From Alphaproteobacteria bacterium (GTDB lineage Bacteria; Pseudomonadota; Alphaproteobacteria; Rickettsiales; SXRF01), in NCBI GenBank assembly GCA_020054105.1, contig JAGVLW010000092.1, forward strand, positions 1-35,310: 35,310 nt of DNA, given 5' to 3'. Below, in pieces: positions 7,892 to 16,789 of the stretch. The notes under the pieces are model-generated. The model was not told the DNA's origin. It saw nothing but the letters and a program-made list of their open reading frames with translations, and made no database searches. The position numbers and the translations under genes were made by a program. Every line of letters begins with the position of its first letter. Positions within the stretch are counted from its first letter, which is position 1.

Positions 7892-8803
7892 ATGAAAACG
7901 CGCGAGCTTAAATCTCAGGATGCCTGGCTGAAAACGGTGGCGACGCTCTCGGAGGCGCTGCCTTACATGCGCCAGTTCTCCGGCGAGACCTTCGTCATCA
8001 AATATGGCGGCAACGCCATGGGCGACAACGCGGTTTCCCGCCAGTTCGCCGAGGACATCGTGCTGCTCAAGCAAGTCGGCATCAACCCGATCGTCGTGCA
8101 TGGCGGCGGGCCGCAGATCGGCAAGATGCTCGACCGACTCAAGATCAACAGCTCGTTCGTCGACGGGCTGCGCGTGACCGACGGCGCCGCCGTCGAGATC
8201 GTCGAGATGGTATTGTCGGGCTCGATCAACAAGCAGATCGTGGCGGAAATTCATGCGGCCGGCGGCATGGCGGTGGGTATCTCCGGCAAGGACGGCCAGC
8301 TCATCGAGGCGCGCAAGCTGCGCCGCCATGTCAAAGACCCCGATTCCAACATCGAAAAAATCCTCGATCTCGACTTCGTCGGCGAGCCGGTGCGCATCAA
8401 CCCGACCATCTTGCAGACATTTACCGAATCCGACATCATTCCTGTCATCGCCCCCATCGGCGTAGGCAGCAACGGCGAGACCTTCAACATCAACGCCGAC
8501 ACCGTCGCCGGCGCGCTCGCCGCCGCGCTTGCGAGCGCCAAGCTCATGATTCTCACCGACGTGGCCGGCGTGCTCAGCAAGGAAAAGACGCTCATCAGCG
8601 AGCTGTCGCTGCGCGAGGCGAAGAAGCTCATCAAGGACAGGACCATCTCGGGCGGCATGATTCCCAAGATCGAAACCTGCATCCACGCCATCGAGAACGA
8701 CGTCGAGGCCGCGCACATACTCGACGGCCGCCTGCCGCACGTGCTGCTGCTGGAAATTTTCACCAAATACGGCGCCGGAACGATGATTTACCGGGATAGT
8801 TAA
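7892..8803 (+). CDS. argB: Acetylglutamate kinase
   Basis: ArgB phosphorylates N-acetyl-L-glutamate with ATP, the second step of arginine synthesis. The 303 residues show the amino-acid kinase fold motifs KYGGNAMG (37-44) with the catalytic lysine, and HGGGPQIG (70-77). Also present are the N-acetylglutamate-binding region NINADTVAGALAAAL, and SGGMIPKIETC near the C-terminus. ATG 7892 is preferred over an upstream in-frame TTG because AAGGAATG lies just upstream. The stop codon at 8801-8803 merges with the first hairpin of element A. Its place after engB is typical of alphaproteobacteria. Confidence 0.95.
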   Translation: MKTRELKSQDAWLKTVATLSEALPYMRQFSGETFVIKYGGNAMGDNAVSRQFAEDIVLLKQVGINPIVVHGGGPQIGKMLDRLKINSSFVDGLRVTDGAAVEIVEMVLSGSINKQIVAEIHAAGGMAVGISGKDGQLIEARKLRRHVKDPDSNIEKILDLDFVGEPVRINPTILQTFTESDIIPVIAPIGVGSNGETFNINADTVAGALAAALASAKLMILTDVAGVLSKEKTLISELSLREAKKLIKDRTISGGMIPKIETCIHAIENDVEAAHILDGRLPHVLLLEIFTKYGAGTMIYRDS

Positions 8804-8894
8804 TAGCCAATAAATTTTTTATTGGCTATGCCAGCATAGGCCGAGAGCCGTGCTGGCCGCGCCGTAGGCAGCGTCAAAATACGACAGTATTTTG
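8803..8894. repeat. Three-hairpin modular element, copy A
   Basis: A perfect 12-bp hairpin with a 3-base loop (8803-8829, arm ATAGCCAATAAA) is followed directly by a core hairpin GCCAGC...GGCCGAGAGCC...GCTGGC (8830-8857). A short linker CGCGCCGTAGGCAGCGT follows, then a third hairpin CAAAATAC-gaca-GTATTTTG (8875-8894). The core matches copy B at 17577-17680; the outer hairpins do not match in sequence. Lying between convergent argB and tadG, it could also end transcription. Confidence 0.85.
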
Positions 8895-8909
8895 TCAGTT
8901 TACTATAAT

Positions 8910-10256
8910 TTACTGGCTGATCCTGACTACGTTGAGCAACACGTCGTCGGCGATTTGCTGGAATACCGTCCGAAGCTGCTCGACGGTGGGAGCCAGGAAA
9001 TAATGTTCAGGCGTGGTGGCGCAGTTTCTAAGCAAGGGTTGATTGACCTGACCCGCCGTGCCGAACCCGATGCTATAGATAATGATCCCCTGCGCTTTGA
9101 CCGCCTCACACATTATCGGCGTGGTGACATTGTCATTGGAGCAGGTGGAGCAGGTGCCATTATATTCCGAGTTTACGCTGTCGGTCATCAGGACGACCAC
9201 CTTGTCGCGAAGCGGGTCAGCCGGCGCCGGAATCTCTGGGCGGTCGGGATCGAATATGCCGGCCCATTGCGGCGACAAGGTAAACCATCCCCACATCAGT
9301 CCGACATTAATGCGGGTATCGCCGTTTGCCACTAGCGTATTGATTGCGGCCTGCACTGCCGGCTTGCTGTTAAGCGCAAATGCTATTTTTGGAAGACCTG
9401 GCCATGTCGGATCGAAGCCCGCGCCGGCGGAACTGGGTGTGCGAAAACGCGTTTCCTCGCTAAGGGGGGGCGCATCGCTTATATCATTGAACGAGTTTGG
9501 CGATGGTCGATCCCTGTTGCGGTTCGAGACATAGCCGTCGCCGCTGGCCGCGTATTGGTTATAGCTGGCCTGGTGCGGTATCTGCACCCAGTTGGTATGG
9601 CCGGAGCCGATATTCACATGGTTATTGTAAGGTACGATGGAGACGGTGAGATTTTGCAGCATCTGCGCATTGCCGAAGAGAATATTCGCCAGATCATTGG
9701 CAGCCTGCTTGAGGCCGGCGAGCCTCGAGCCGGCCATCGAGGTGGAATTATCGAGCACCAACGCCACCTCCAAGCGGCGGTTCTGCATTACTTCCTGGTC
9801 TTGCGTCACTTGCGCGGACACGTTCAGCGTGGTAAAATCTGCATTAAGCGCGTCGATGACCATGCTCGGCACCTCCAGCGTTGCCATCGCCTTATAGGTG
9901 CCTTCCGGCGTCTGCATGACCTGAATATTGTTGAGCATCGCGCCTAAATATCCCTGCGGGAAATTGGCGTTGAACAGGCGGTGCATTTCCATCTCTACCG
10001 GCGTGGTCGAAGCGGTAGTCACCGCGCCCAGCAGCGCCGCATCCAGCGCATATTGTGCTTTATTGCGCACGGTATAGGCCCGGCCGATATCCCCTACTAT
10101 GGTCATGGCGACCACGATCAGCGGCATCATCAGCGCCACCATGAAAATGGTGGTGCCGCGCTCGCAACGGTGAAAAACGGTGATTCCGGGCATTTGCAAT
10201 GCTACGCTGTTTTGATTACTATGGTACGAACAAATCCTATCGTAATTTAACGCCAT
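8910..10256 (-). CDS. TadG-like pilus assembly protein with VWA domain
   Basis: The N-terminus holds the short Tad (TadE/F/G-like) segment: basic residues, one transmembrane helix (MVALMMPLIVVAMTIVGDIG) and the typical RNKAQYALDAALLGA. After about residue 150 comes a von Willebrand A domain opening with LEVALVLDNSTSMAGSRL, whose D-x-S-x-S metal-ion site is intact, and continuing to DKVVVLMTDSVNSEY. Proteins of this kind belong to Flp/Tad pilus loci and act at the cell envelope. The start is uncertain: ATG 10256 has GAGG close upstream, but ATG 10193 gives a more typical N-terminus. It is divergent, only 15 bases away, from two TadE-like genes. The rest of a tad locus (CpaF, TadBC, RcpA) is absent from the window. 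Confidence 0.85.
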   Translation of the reverse strand: MALNYDRICSYHSNQNSVALQMPGITVFHRCERGTTIFMVALMMPLIVVAMTIVGDIGRAYTVRNKAQYALDAALLGAVTTASTTPVEMEMHRLFNANFPQGYLGAMLNNIQVMQTPEGTYKAMATLEVPSMVIDALNADFTTLNVSAQVTQDQEVMQNRRLEVALVLDNSTSMAGSRLAGLKQAANDLANILFGNAQMLQNLTVSIVPYNNHVNIGSGHTNWVQIPHQASYNQYAASGDGYVSNRNRDRPSPNSFNDISDAPPLSEETRFRTPSSAGAGFDPTWPGLPKIAFALNSKPAVQAAINTLVANGDTRINVGLMWGWFTLSPQWAGIFDPDRPEIPAPADPLRDKVVVLMTDSVNSEYNGTCSTCSNDNVTTPIMCEAVKAQGIIIYSIGFGTAGQVNQPLLRNCATTPEHYFLAPTVEQLRTVFQQIADDVLLNVVRISQ

Positions 10257-10271
10257 TGGCCTCAAGATACA

Positions 10272-10862
10272 ATGATGATGATAATGTCCCGACGCTGCGC
10301 CCCATCGCCCAAACCCCGCCTGGCGTCATGTCAGGGCGGGGTGACGGCTATCGAGTTTGCAATAGTGACGCCGATATTGTTTCTGCTGCTGATGGCCATG
10401 ATCGAGTTCAGCCTGATTTTCTTTACCTATGCCGCCCTGGAAGGCGCCACCGGCGTCGGGGCAAGGCTCGGCAAAACCGGCTTCATGCCGCAGGGAGTCA
10501 ACCGTGAGACATATATTCGCAATGAAATTCAAAGACTCACAAATGGATGGCTCGACGATAATCTGGTGACCATCACCATCTTATCTTACAATAATTTCGG
10601 CAATATCGGGCAGCCGGAACCTTGCATTTCTCCCAACCGCCCTCCCTGCCCGGGAATGCCCGAGGTCAATTTTGTCGACATTAACGGCAACGGCCAATGG
10701 GATGAAGATCAGGGGCAAACCAATGCCGGCGGCCCCGGCGCCATCGTGGTTTACCGCGTTTCCTACCCGTGGCAGATTTTTACGCCGATCTTTCGGCAAG
10801 CATTCGGGCAAGGTCAAATCATCCTCACCGCCGTAACGACGGTGCGCAACGAACGGTTTTAA
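10272..10862 (+). CDS. TadE-like pilus assembly protein (first copy)
   Basis: This 196-residue protein has the TadE signature: a basic N-terminus, then GGVTAIEFAIVTPILFLLL with the conserved Glu in a hydrophobic helix (about 22-53), and a mostly extracytoplasmic remainder. TadE proteins are pseudopilins of the Flp/Tad pilus machinery. Residues about 136-147 read DINGNGQWDEDQ, an EF-hand-like calcium loop that I recall also in other alphaproteobacterial TadE proteins. The start is a run of three ATG codons at 10272-10280 with no strong ribosome binding site. The second TadE gene begins one base after its stop, so the two are coupled. Confidence 0.85.
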   Translation: MMMIMSRRCAPSPKPRLASCQGGVTAIEFAIVTPILFLLLMAMIEFSLIFFTYAALEGATGVGARLGKTGFMPQGVNRETYIRNEIQRLTNGWLDDNLVTITILSYNNFGNIGQPEPCISPNRPPCPGMPEVNFVDINGNGQWDEDQGQTNAGGPGAIVVYRVSYPWQIFTPIFRQAFGQGQIILTAVTTVRNERF

Positions 10863-10863
10863 C

Positions 10864-11463
10864 ATGAAAAATGCTCTAAGTTGTTGCCGCGCCACCGCCG
10901 TCATGGAATTTGCCATTGTCCTGCCGGTGCTGATTATGTTCGTGCTTGGCACACTCGAGCTGGCGCGCTTCACCGTCATCAACCAGAAAGTCGACAAGGC
11001 CGTCAACTCGATGGCCGATTTCGTCACCCAAAGTTCCAACATCAGCGAAGCCAACCTCGTCAGCTTCACCCAGACCATTCCCGAAATCATGAGACCATTC
11101 GCCTTCAACGACACGGTCATCTTCAGCTCGGTAAAGACGGTAGACGGGGTGACGCAGATCTGCGCTATCGGGGAAGATACGCCTGCTCCCTCCGGCGATG
11201 CCTTCACCAACTGCATCGGCTGGCAAAGGCGCACGCAAGGCACAGATAGCAGCCGCATCGGCGCCCAAAACAGCATCGCGATATTGCCGGGAGGCTACAC
11301 GTTGCTCAGGGGCCAGGACGTGGTCGTCGCCGAAATATATTACGATTATACGCCCATGCTGCTCAACATCACCAACTTCGTCCCGGCATTTTCCAGCCGC
11401 AAGGTCTACAAAATCGCGCTTTACAAGCCGCGCCAGGGGATGCTCACCACCTTACAACCGTAG
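10864..11463 (+). CDS. TadE-like pilus assembly protein (second copy)
   Basis: A 199-residue TadE/TadF-type protein with a short N-terminus, then TAVMEFAIVLPVLIMFVLGTLELARF (helix with conserved Glu, residues about 11-36), followed by INQKVDKAVNSMADFV and an extracytoplasmic domain with two cysteines (CAIG and CIGW). It starts one base after the first TadE gene and is presumably co-translated. Together with the TadG-like gene the cluster gives the minor-pilin set of a Tad system without its motor or secretin. The last 20 bases overlap the 3' end of the opposing PEPC homologue. The two TadE proteins share the N-terminal helix but little beyond it. Confidence 0.85.
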   Translation: MKNALSCCRATAVMEFAIVLPVLIMFVLGTLELARFTVINQKVDKAVNSMADFVTQSSNISEANLVSFTQTIPEIMRPFAFNDTVIFSSVKTVDGVTQICAIGEDTPAPSGDAFTNCIGWQRRTQGTDSSRIGAQNSIAILPGGYTLLRGQDVVVAEIYYDYTPMLLNITNFVPAFSSRKVYKIALYKPRQGMLTTLQP

Positions 11464-14400
11464 CGGCGACCGCCTTGGCGTCGTACGGGTGAACGTGCCC
11501 GCCGAACTTGGGGTCGTCCGCCAGCAGGAACCGGCCGTGCATTGCAATGTCGATACCGTTATGGGTGATGCGCCGCTGGTTGGGATCAAGCCCGCCCATC
11601 GCTTTGGCGGCGATAAAGAAATCCCGGTAATCGCTCTTGCGGGTGATATCATCCTTGAGATGCGGCAGCGCCTTGTCGCGCGTCGCCATCTGCACCGTAT
11701 AGTTGCCGATAGGCACGGCTTTGCGGGCGGCCAGTGCGAAACGCCCGGCTTCCTCGTAGGTTTTGAGAATGCGGTCGACATACTTGACGCCCTGGGCGAC
11801 GATGCCGGCCTTTTCTTCCGGCCGCCAGTTCGTCTGTTGGATGCGCTCATATAATCCGTGCAGCATGTCGGGGTTGGTCATCGCCAGCGCGAATGCCGAG
11901 CGGTCCTGGGCATCCTTGAAAGTCGGCGACGTATGGTAAAATAAATTGATCTGCTGCGGTGACAAAGACGAGCTTTTTTCTATGCCCTTAAATTTGTTAT
12001 AGAAGGATTTTTCATCGGCGTTGGCTTTCCCTTCAGGCATATTACTAATCGCCAGCCACTGGCTTCTCGCCTGTTCGAACAAATTGGCGGCAAGGCTCTC
12101 GGAGCCGATCCATGACGGCACGATCCCCATATGCTGCAGGGTTTTGCTGAAGGTGATAGTGCGCACCTTGTCGACATTGACCATATCGACGAATTTCCCC
12201 GCCTGCGTGCTCTCGCTTGTGGCAAATGCCGCAGAGCCTCTTTGCCCGGCGCGCGAACCGGCCGTGCCGGCAGCTTTTTCCCCTTCGAAATCCAAGGCGG
12301 CGAGCAATATGCCCATTTTAGTGTCCTTGAAATCGTTGTCCTGGTAATCCTTCAAGGTGCCTTTGAGGGCCGCAATAGCGATCGCATCCATGATCGGGTG
12401 ATAATTCGTATCCCTTTTTTCGGTCTTGGCACCGGGAGTCGTGCCGTTGTCGGAGCTGCGGTTCTTGTACAGCCAGTGCTCGCCGATTTTTTCAAAGCGT
12501 TCCGCCGAATCGACAAAGCCGCGCGTAAACACCCTGACGTTGGAGGAAGGAAAGTTAAAATAGTTGAGCATATCGCCGCCTTGAAAGGTGAACTTGGCGA
12601 AATCGTGTAGCTCGAAGGCATTGACCGAGGCCGACACCGCGCGCACGCCGTTGCGGTAGGCGTCGGAAAGACTGCCGCCTTCGAAGAACTGCGTGCGGAT
12701 CGTGTATTCGTCGTTGAGCGCCCGGATGTCTTTATGCGCCTGGTGGATCAGGGCGCGCGCCGCCAGCAGGCCGGAGCGCCGCGCATTGTCGCTATGCGCA
12801 ATCTGCACCTGCTGTGTCGCCTTGCCGTCGTATCGGTCTTTGGCCAGCGCGTCCAGATGCGCCCTGTAGGCCTTGGAATCATAAGCCCCCTGCATGATTT
12901 TCGACGCCATCTCCATGGTGGCGGGCTCCTCGAACAGCGGCACGATGCCAAGCAGCGGCCGCTTGCCGTCTTTTGCCGCGACGCGCTGCAACAGCTGCGC
13001 CTCGAGTAGGTGCATCTTGCCCTGCGCGATAACGTCGTCCGGCGTTATCGTTTCGCCGTTTCTGCGCTCGATCTTGCCGCATTCCGCCAGCACGTTGTCG
13101 CGGATCATATCGCCGAAATCGCGCGCCAACTCCATGCGCTTGAGCGTATGGTAGGCGATGGGTTGCGCGTCCTGCTCGCTATAAAGTTTTGTAGCGCCTT
13201 GAGCGATGATGGCCTGCCGCCGCTGCTCCCACAGGTAAGAAAGATCGCCGCCTTGCAGCAGATTTTCCAGCTTGGCGATATTTTCCAGGCGGTGCATCCG
13301 CTCTTTTTCCTCCACCGGGGCTTCGGGATAGTTTTGTGTTAATGCTATCGGGTGCGGCGTATCGTAATCTTCGATCAGGCTGCCGGCCACGCGATGATAT
13401 TCTGCGGCGGTCTCGCGATATTCGATCTTGCCGAAGCTGAACCCGAAGACGCGCAGCTTGCGGATCAAATCGAGAAGCGGTTTTTTCTCTTCCTGCGATT
13501 CGCCGGCGCGTACATATAGTGCGTTTAGGTCGCGCTCGCACTGCCTGGCATCGAGCGGCCGGCGAAGCGCCACCAGCTCCGACGAAAGCGCGTCGAACCG
13601 ATCGTTGAGCGACTGTCCATCCGCTTTCATTTCGTCTTTGCGCATGCGGTTGCTGTCCTCGCGGAGCTGCGCGATGCGATTGAGCAGGTCGCCCTCGCCC
13701 ACCAGCGCCGATTGCGCGGTTTGCAATTTCTTCTTCCAGGCCGCAACTGTTTTGTCCTGCTGCATCGCTTCCGGCAGCGACTGCATATCGCTTAGCATAT
13801 ACGTCACCGCCGCATGCACATGCATGGCAATGGCCTCGAGCGTGGTTTCGGCGGTCACGCTGTTATTGCCGTCCTTATCGCCCGCCGAACCCCACGAGCC
13901 GAAGCGCATGTTCAACGCGAGTTGCAGCGGGTCGTAAGTTTCGCCGCCAAACCGCGCGGCGATGGCGTCGTCATATTGCCGGTAGATCGTCGGAAGGTCA
14001 TGGTAGATGTTGCCGAGGAAATTAAGCACCATGTTGGTTTCGTCGCGTACGGTCATGTTGGCGTCGACGGGCTTGCCGTCAGGACCGGGTACCTGGTGCA
14101 AAAGCGGCGCCGCCTCGAAATTGGCGACGGCTTTTTTTACTTCATCGGCGTCGATGGTTTCTTTTTCCAGCGCCATCGCCAGCCCGCGCTGTGCCTGTAT
14201 CGATTCCAGCGAATTAGTATTGGTGGGGTGCATCGTCATCACCACCTCGAACACCGGCTGGTTGAGTTTGCCGATGGCGGTGGCCAGGTCGCTTTGCTTC
14301 GCCATGAACTCCTGCACGCCGCCGGGAATTTTTTCGCCCTTTTGAGTCAAGGCGGTAAAATAATTTTCGCGCGCGGCCAGCCCGGCCATCTCGTATAAAT

Positions 14401-14674
14401 GCCCCATATGGGCGTAGGCTTGCAGCAGTTCGGTTTTTTGCCCAGGCGCCAGCCCCGTCAGCACTTCCTTGAAAACGGCTTCTTTCTTTTGCCTGCGTTC
14501 TTCATCGGATGTATCGGTATTGCCTGGCCACACCACCTCGCGCAAGCGGGCCAGTCGGCCGGCAAGGGCGAGATTATCGCTACCGCCTTTTTCACGGATG
14601 ACTTCGATCAGCAAATCGCTGAGCGCAATTGCCAATTCCATGTGGTTCGCAGTTTTAAATGAGGCAGCTTCCAT
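11444..14674 (-). CDS. Divergent phosphoenolpyruvate carboxylase homologue
   Basis: At 1076 residues it spans the whole PEPC fold, but every signature is altered. TMHPTNTNS (147-155) stands for PEPC's TAHPTE and keeps the catalytic His. GDKDGNNSVTAETT (265-278) matches GDRDGNP.VTA. FGFSFGKIEYRET matches the F/LDIRQ region, and VPLFEEPATME (578-588) matches VPLFET. HSDNARRSGLLAAR (627-640) matches YSDS.KD.G...A. The glycine/arginine loop F.GRGGTVGRGG becomes FFEGGSLSDAYRNG (663-676), and TEQGE becomes FTFQGGDML. PEPC makes oxaloacetate from phosphoenolpyruvate and bicarbonate, but the loop and TEQGE changes make the normal reaction doubtful. A C-terminus of PEPC type (near FAL..TNPDMLHGLY) is present, then an unusual ~80-residue tail. 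Confidence 0.75.
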   Translation of the reverse strand: MEAASFKTANHMELAIALSDLLIEVIREKGGSDNLALAGRLARLREVVWPGNTDTSDEERRQKKEAVFKEVLTGLAPGQKTELLQAYAHMGHLYEMAGLAARENYFTALTQKGEKIPGGVQEFMAKQSDLATAIGKLNQPVFEVVMTMHPTNTNSLESIQAQRGLAMALEKETIDADEVKKAVANFEAAPLLHQVPGPDGKPVDANMTVRDETNMVLNFLGNIYHDLPTIYRQYDDAIAARFGGETYDPLQLALNMRFGSWGSAGDKDGNNSVTAETTLEAIAMHVHAAVTYMLSDMQSLPEAMQQDKTVAAWKKKLQTAQSALVGEGDLLNRIAQLREDSNRMRKDEMKADGQSLNDRFDALSSELVALRRPLDARQCERDLNALYVRAGESQEEKKPLLDLIRKLRVFGFSFGKIEYRETAAEYHRVAGSLIEDYDTPHPIALTQNYPEAPVEEKERMHRLENIAKLENLLQGGDLSYLWEQRRQAIIAQGATKLYSEQDAQPIAYHTLKRMELARDFGDMIRDNVLAECGKIERRNGETITPDDVIAQGKMHLLEAQLLQRVAAKDGKRPLLGIVPLFEEPATMEMASKIMQGAYDSKAYRAHLDALAKDRYDGKATQQVQIAHSDNARRSGLLAARALIHQAHKDIRALNDEYTIRTQFFEGGSLSDAYRNGVRAVSASVNAFELHDFAKFTFQGGDMLNYFNFPSSNVRVFTRGFVDSAERFEKIGEHWLYKNRSSDNGTTPGAKTEKRDTNYHPIMDAIAIAALKGTLKDYQDNDFKDTKMGILLAALDFEGEKAAGTAGSRAGQRGSAAFATSESTQAGKFVDMVNVDKVRTITFSKTLQHMGIVPSWIGSESLAANLFEQARSQWLAISNMPEGKANADEKSFYNKFKGIEKSSSLSPQQINLFYHTSPTFKDAQDRSAFALAMTNPDMLHGLYERIQQTNWRPEEKAGIVAQGVKYVDRILKTYEEAGRFALAARKAVPIGNYTVQMATRDKALPHLKDDITRKSDYRDFFIAAKAMGGLDPNQRRITHNGIDIAMHGRFLLADDPKFGGHVHPYDAKAVAATVVRW

Positions 14675-14880
14675 TGTTCTTCTGTGTCAGAATGGGTCGA
14701 AGGTTTGACTATACCGTTAGACTCTCCGGTATTGTGTGACAGTTTGGTTAAACCATCAGCGGACGAAGCCCCATTGCGCTTCCAACGGGAGTGATTTTCT
14801 TGAAGCAACAACCGAATACTAAAATTTTTCAGTTGGTTAGCCTCATCGATTCGGTTTTTGACAATGATGAGCAAAATTGC

Positions 14881-14901
14881 ATAGGTTCCAGCAAAACCTA
14901 T
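14881..14901. promoter_or_regulatory. Possible operator upstream of HTH gene
   Basis: ATAGGTT (14881-14887) and AACCTAT (14895-14901) form a 7-bp dyad with a 7-base centre, about 50 bases before the ATG of the HTH protein. TTGACA occurs just upstream (14858-14863). Autoregulation at this dyad is a guess based on position. The rest of the 276-base gap to the PEPC homologue shows nothing I can name. Confidence 0.35.
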
Positions 14902-14950
14902 AGCAAAATTAACGAATTATGCTAGACTGGATCGCTCAAAGGAAAAAATT

Positions 14951-15397
14951 ATGGCTGTTTCAGATCTCAGTGCCGCAAAAAAGGCCGCAAATGTAGCGCG
15001 GTATAAAAAAAAGCCGCAACCTGCCCTCGATGAACCAGACTGGCTTGACCAACAGCCGGCAGTCAACAGGTTTGGCTTGCTGTTAAAAGCCCATAGGGAA
15101 AGATTGGCCCTAACGTTGGATGATCTGGCAGGGGCGATTTACTATAATAGGGGCAGCCTCGGGCAATGCGAGAACTTTCTATTCATACTTCCTCAGGACC
15201 GCTTGAAGGAACTGACGGGCGTTTTAAAAACCCATGCTGAGAAAGCGGGCATAGCTTTTGACGCCGACCAATTTACGCAGATGTGGAAAATATCGCACGA
15301 TGCGTTTGCAGAGCGCAAAGAATCCATCAACAGATCAGCGGTAGAAAAATACCTGCATCCTCAAGACAACGGATTAAGTACTTCCGCTAGCCGCTAA
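14951..15397 (+). CDS. Small XRE-like HTH protein
   Basis: The central part of this 148-residue protein fits a Cro/C1 (XRE) helix-turn-helix: FGLLLKAHRERLALTLDDLAGAIYYNRGSLGQCE and onward to LKELTGVL (about 41-97). The order is as in the family: helix 1 with the conserved Arg, LT.DDLA, recognition helix, then a Glu-containing helix. The N-terminal 35 residues are basic and low in complexity, and the C-terminal 50 are predicted only to be helical and charged. It has a good ribosome binding site, AAAGGA, 8 bases before the ATG. It is convergent with the metallophosphoesterase gene, overlapping it by 11 bases. The role and target are unknown. Confidence 0.7.
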   Translation: MAVSDLSAAKKAANVARYKKKPQPALDEPDWLDQQPAVNRFGLLLKAHRERLALTLDDLAGAIYYNRGSLGQCENFLFILPQDRLKELTGVLKTHAEKAGIAFDADQFTQMWKISHDAFAERKESINRSAVEKYLHPQDNGLSTSASR

Positions 15398-16190
15398 GCG
15401 CCTGCGGAAACTGCACCGGCTTGCAGCTTTTCGCCAGGCCGGTTTTTTCATCCGTTTCCATAAGCAAGCCGCACAGCGTCGCAGCGCCCGCCGCCGGCTC
15501 GAGCTTGCCGAATTTGGGAATCTTCGAGAGGAATTTTTCCAGCGGCCCGGTTTTTTCAAACCCGATCACCGAATCGTAATCGCCGCACATGCCGGCGTCG
15601 GTTTGATAGGCCGTGCCGCCTTTAAGCACGCGCGCATCCGCCGTGGGAATATGGGTGTGGCTTCCGACGACCATGCTCACGCGCCCGTCGAGATACTGTC
15701 CCATCGCGGTTTTTTCGGATGTCGCCTCGGCATGGAAATCGACGATAATCGCATCGACCTGCACGCCGAGCCTCACCGGCTCCAGCAATCTGTCGGCGTT
15801 GGAAAACGGGCAATCGGCATGTTCCTTATGGAACACCTGGCCGAGCAGATGCAGCACAAAAATTTTCCTACCGTTTTTAGCAACGAGAATATGGCCGTTG
15901 CCCGGCGTTTTCTCCGGAAAATTGGCCGGGCGCAACAGGCGTTTCTCCTGCGAAATATACGGCACGATGTCTTTTTGGTCCCAGATATGATCGCCGCCGG
16001 TGATGACATCGGCGCCGGCATCGAAGAAATCGCGGCAAATCTGCCCGGTGATGCCGAAACCGCCCGCCGCATTGTCGCCGTTGACCACCACGAAATCGAG
16101 CGCCCATTCCTTGCGCAGCGGCGGCAGGTATTTCACCACCGCATCGCGCCCGCTGCGCCCGACTACGTCACCGAGAAAAAGAATATTCAT
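15387..16190 (-). CDS. YmdB-type metallophosphoesterase (TIGR00282 family)
   Basis: The 267-residue product belongs to the calcineurin-like phosphoesterases of the YmdB/TIGR00282 group, some members of which hydrolyse 2',3'-cyclic nucleotides. Metal-binding motifs in order are FLGDVVGRSGR (6-16), NGDNAAGGFGIT (about 38-49, usually NGEN), GGDHIWD (65-71, usually GNHxWD), DFHAEATSEK and GSHTHIPTAD. The Asn-to-Asp-type change at GDHIWD may be an alphaproteobacterial variant rather than a loss. The start codon overlaps the fau stop (ATGTAA region, 16187-16190), so the two genes are coupled. The linkage fau-YmdB after 6S RNA is typical for alphaproteobacteria. Confidence 0.92.
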   Translation of the reverse strand: MNILFLGDVVGRSGRDAVVKYLPPLRKEWALDFVVVNGDNAAGGFGITGQICRDFFDAGADVITGGDHIWDQKDIVPYISQEKRLLRPANFPEKTPGNGHILVAKNGRKIFVLHLLGQVFHKEHADCPFSNADRLLEPVRLGVQVDAIIVDFHAEATSEKTAMGQYLDGRVSMVVGSHTHIPTADARVLKGGTAYQTDAGMCGDYDSVIGFEKTGPLEKFLSKIPKFGKLEPAAGAATLCGLLMETDEKTGLAKSCKPVQFPQALSG

Positions 16191-16747
16191 GTAAACCTTA
16201 TCACGCCTTTCTGTGTCGCCACCGCATCGAGCTGCGCGTCATGCGCCTGCGCGAAAACCGTTTCCACCTGCTGCATAGCATAAGCGACGCCGATGAGCAG
16301 CGGCTTTTTGCCTTGCGCGCGTAAGGCGGCGATCGTGCGGTCGTAATAGCCGGCGCCGTAGCCCAGCCGGTGGCCTTTGCCGTCAAACGCCAGCAGCGGC
16401 ACGATCACGATATTTGGAATCAAGACAACCGCATCGTCTGGCGGAACATCGATGCCATAGGCGCCCTTGACGAGCAGCTCGCCCGGCCGCCAGGCGCGAA
16501 ATACCAACATTCCCCCATGCACCACCGGTAGGCAAACTTCCCGGCCTTTTTCCGACAAGGCGGCGAGCGCAGGTATGCAATCGATTTCACCGCGCACAGG
16601 ACAGTAGCCCGCAATAATGCCCGGCGCATCGCCAATGACCGCAAGCAAATGCTGCGTCAAACCCTGCGCGGCCGCGGCCATAAACGCCGCCTCCAGCGAC
16701 TGACGCCGGGCGAGCATTTCTTTGCGAAGGGAAGGTTTATCGAGCAA
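16187..16747 (-). CDS. fau: 5-formyltetrahydrofolate cyclo-ligase
   Basis: This enzyme converts 5-formyl-THF to 5,10-methenyl-THF with ATP, returning an inhibitory folate to one-carbon metabolism. The 186 residues contain the N-terminal basic LRKEMLARR, the substrate region YCPVRGEID, and the signature LGYGAGYYDR (128-137). The start is taken as TTG at 16747, since the first ATG would remove the conserved LRKEML helix; no strong ribosome binding site supports it. The neighbouring 6S RNA gene lies upstream on the same strand, as in many proteobacteria where fau (ygfA) is co-transcribed with ssrS. Between them is the structured element at 16790-16909. Confidence 0.92.
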   Translation of the reverse strand: MLDKPSLRKEMLARRQSLEAAFMAAAAQGLTQHLLAVIGDAPGIIAGYCPVRGEIDCIPALAALSEKGREVCLPVVHGGMLVFRAWRPGELLVKGAYGIDVPPDDAVVLIPNIVIVPLLAFDGKGHRLGYGAGYYDRTIAALRAQGKKPLLIGVAYAMQQVETVFAQAHDAQLDAVATQKGVIRFT

Positions 16748-16789
16748 CCGAAAGCTTTCTAATGGCTGGCGGGAATGACAAAGTTTACG

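Noticed and set aside
11198..14398. Long plus-strand reading frames opposite the PEPC homologue
   Set aside because: They are GC-rich shadow frames without recognisable domains; the minus-strand frame carries all PEPC motifs.
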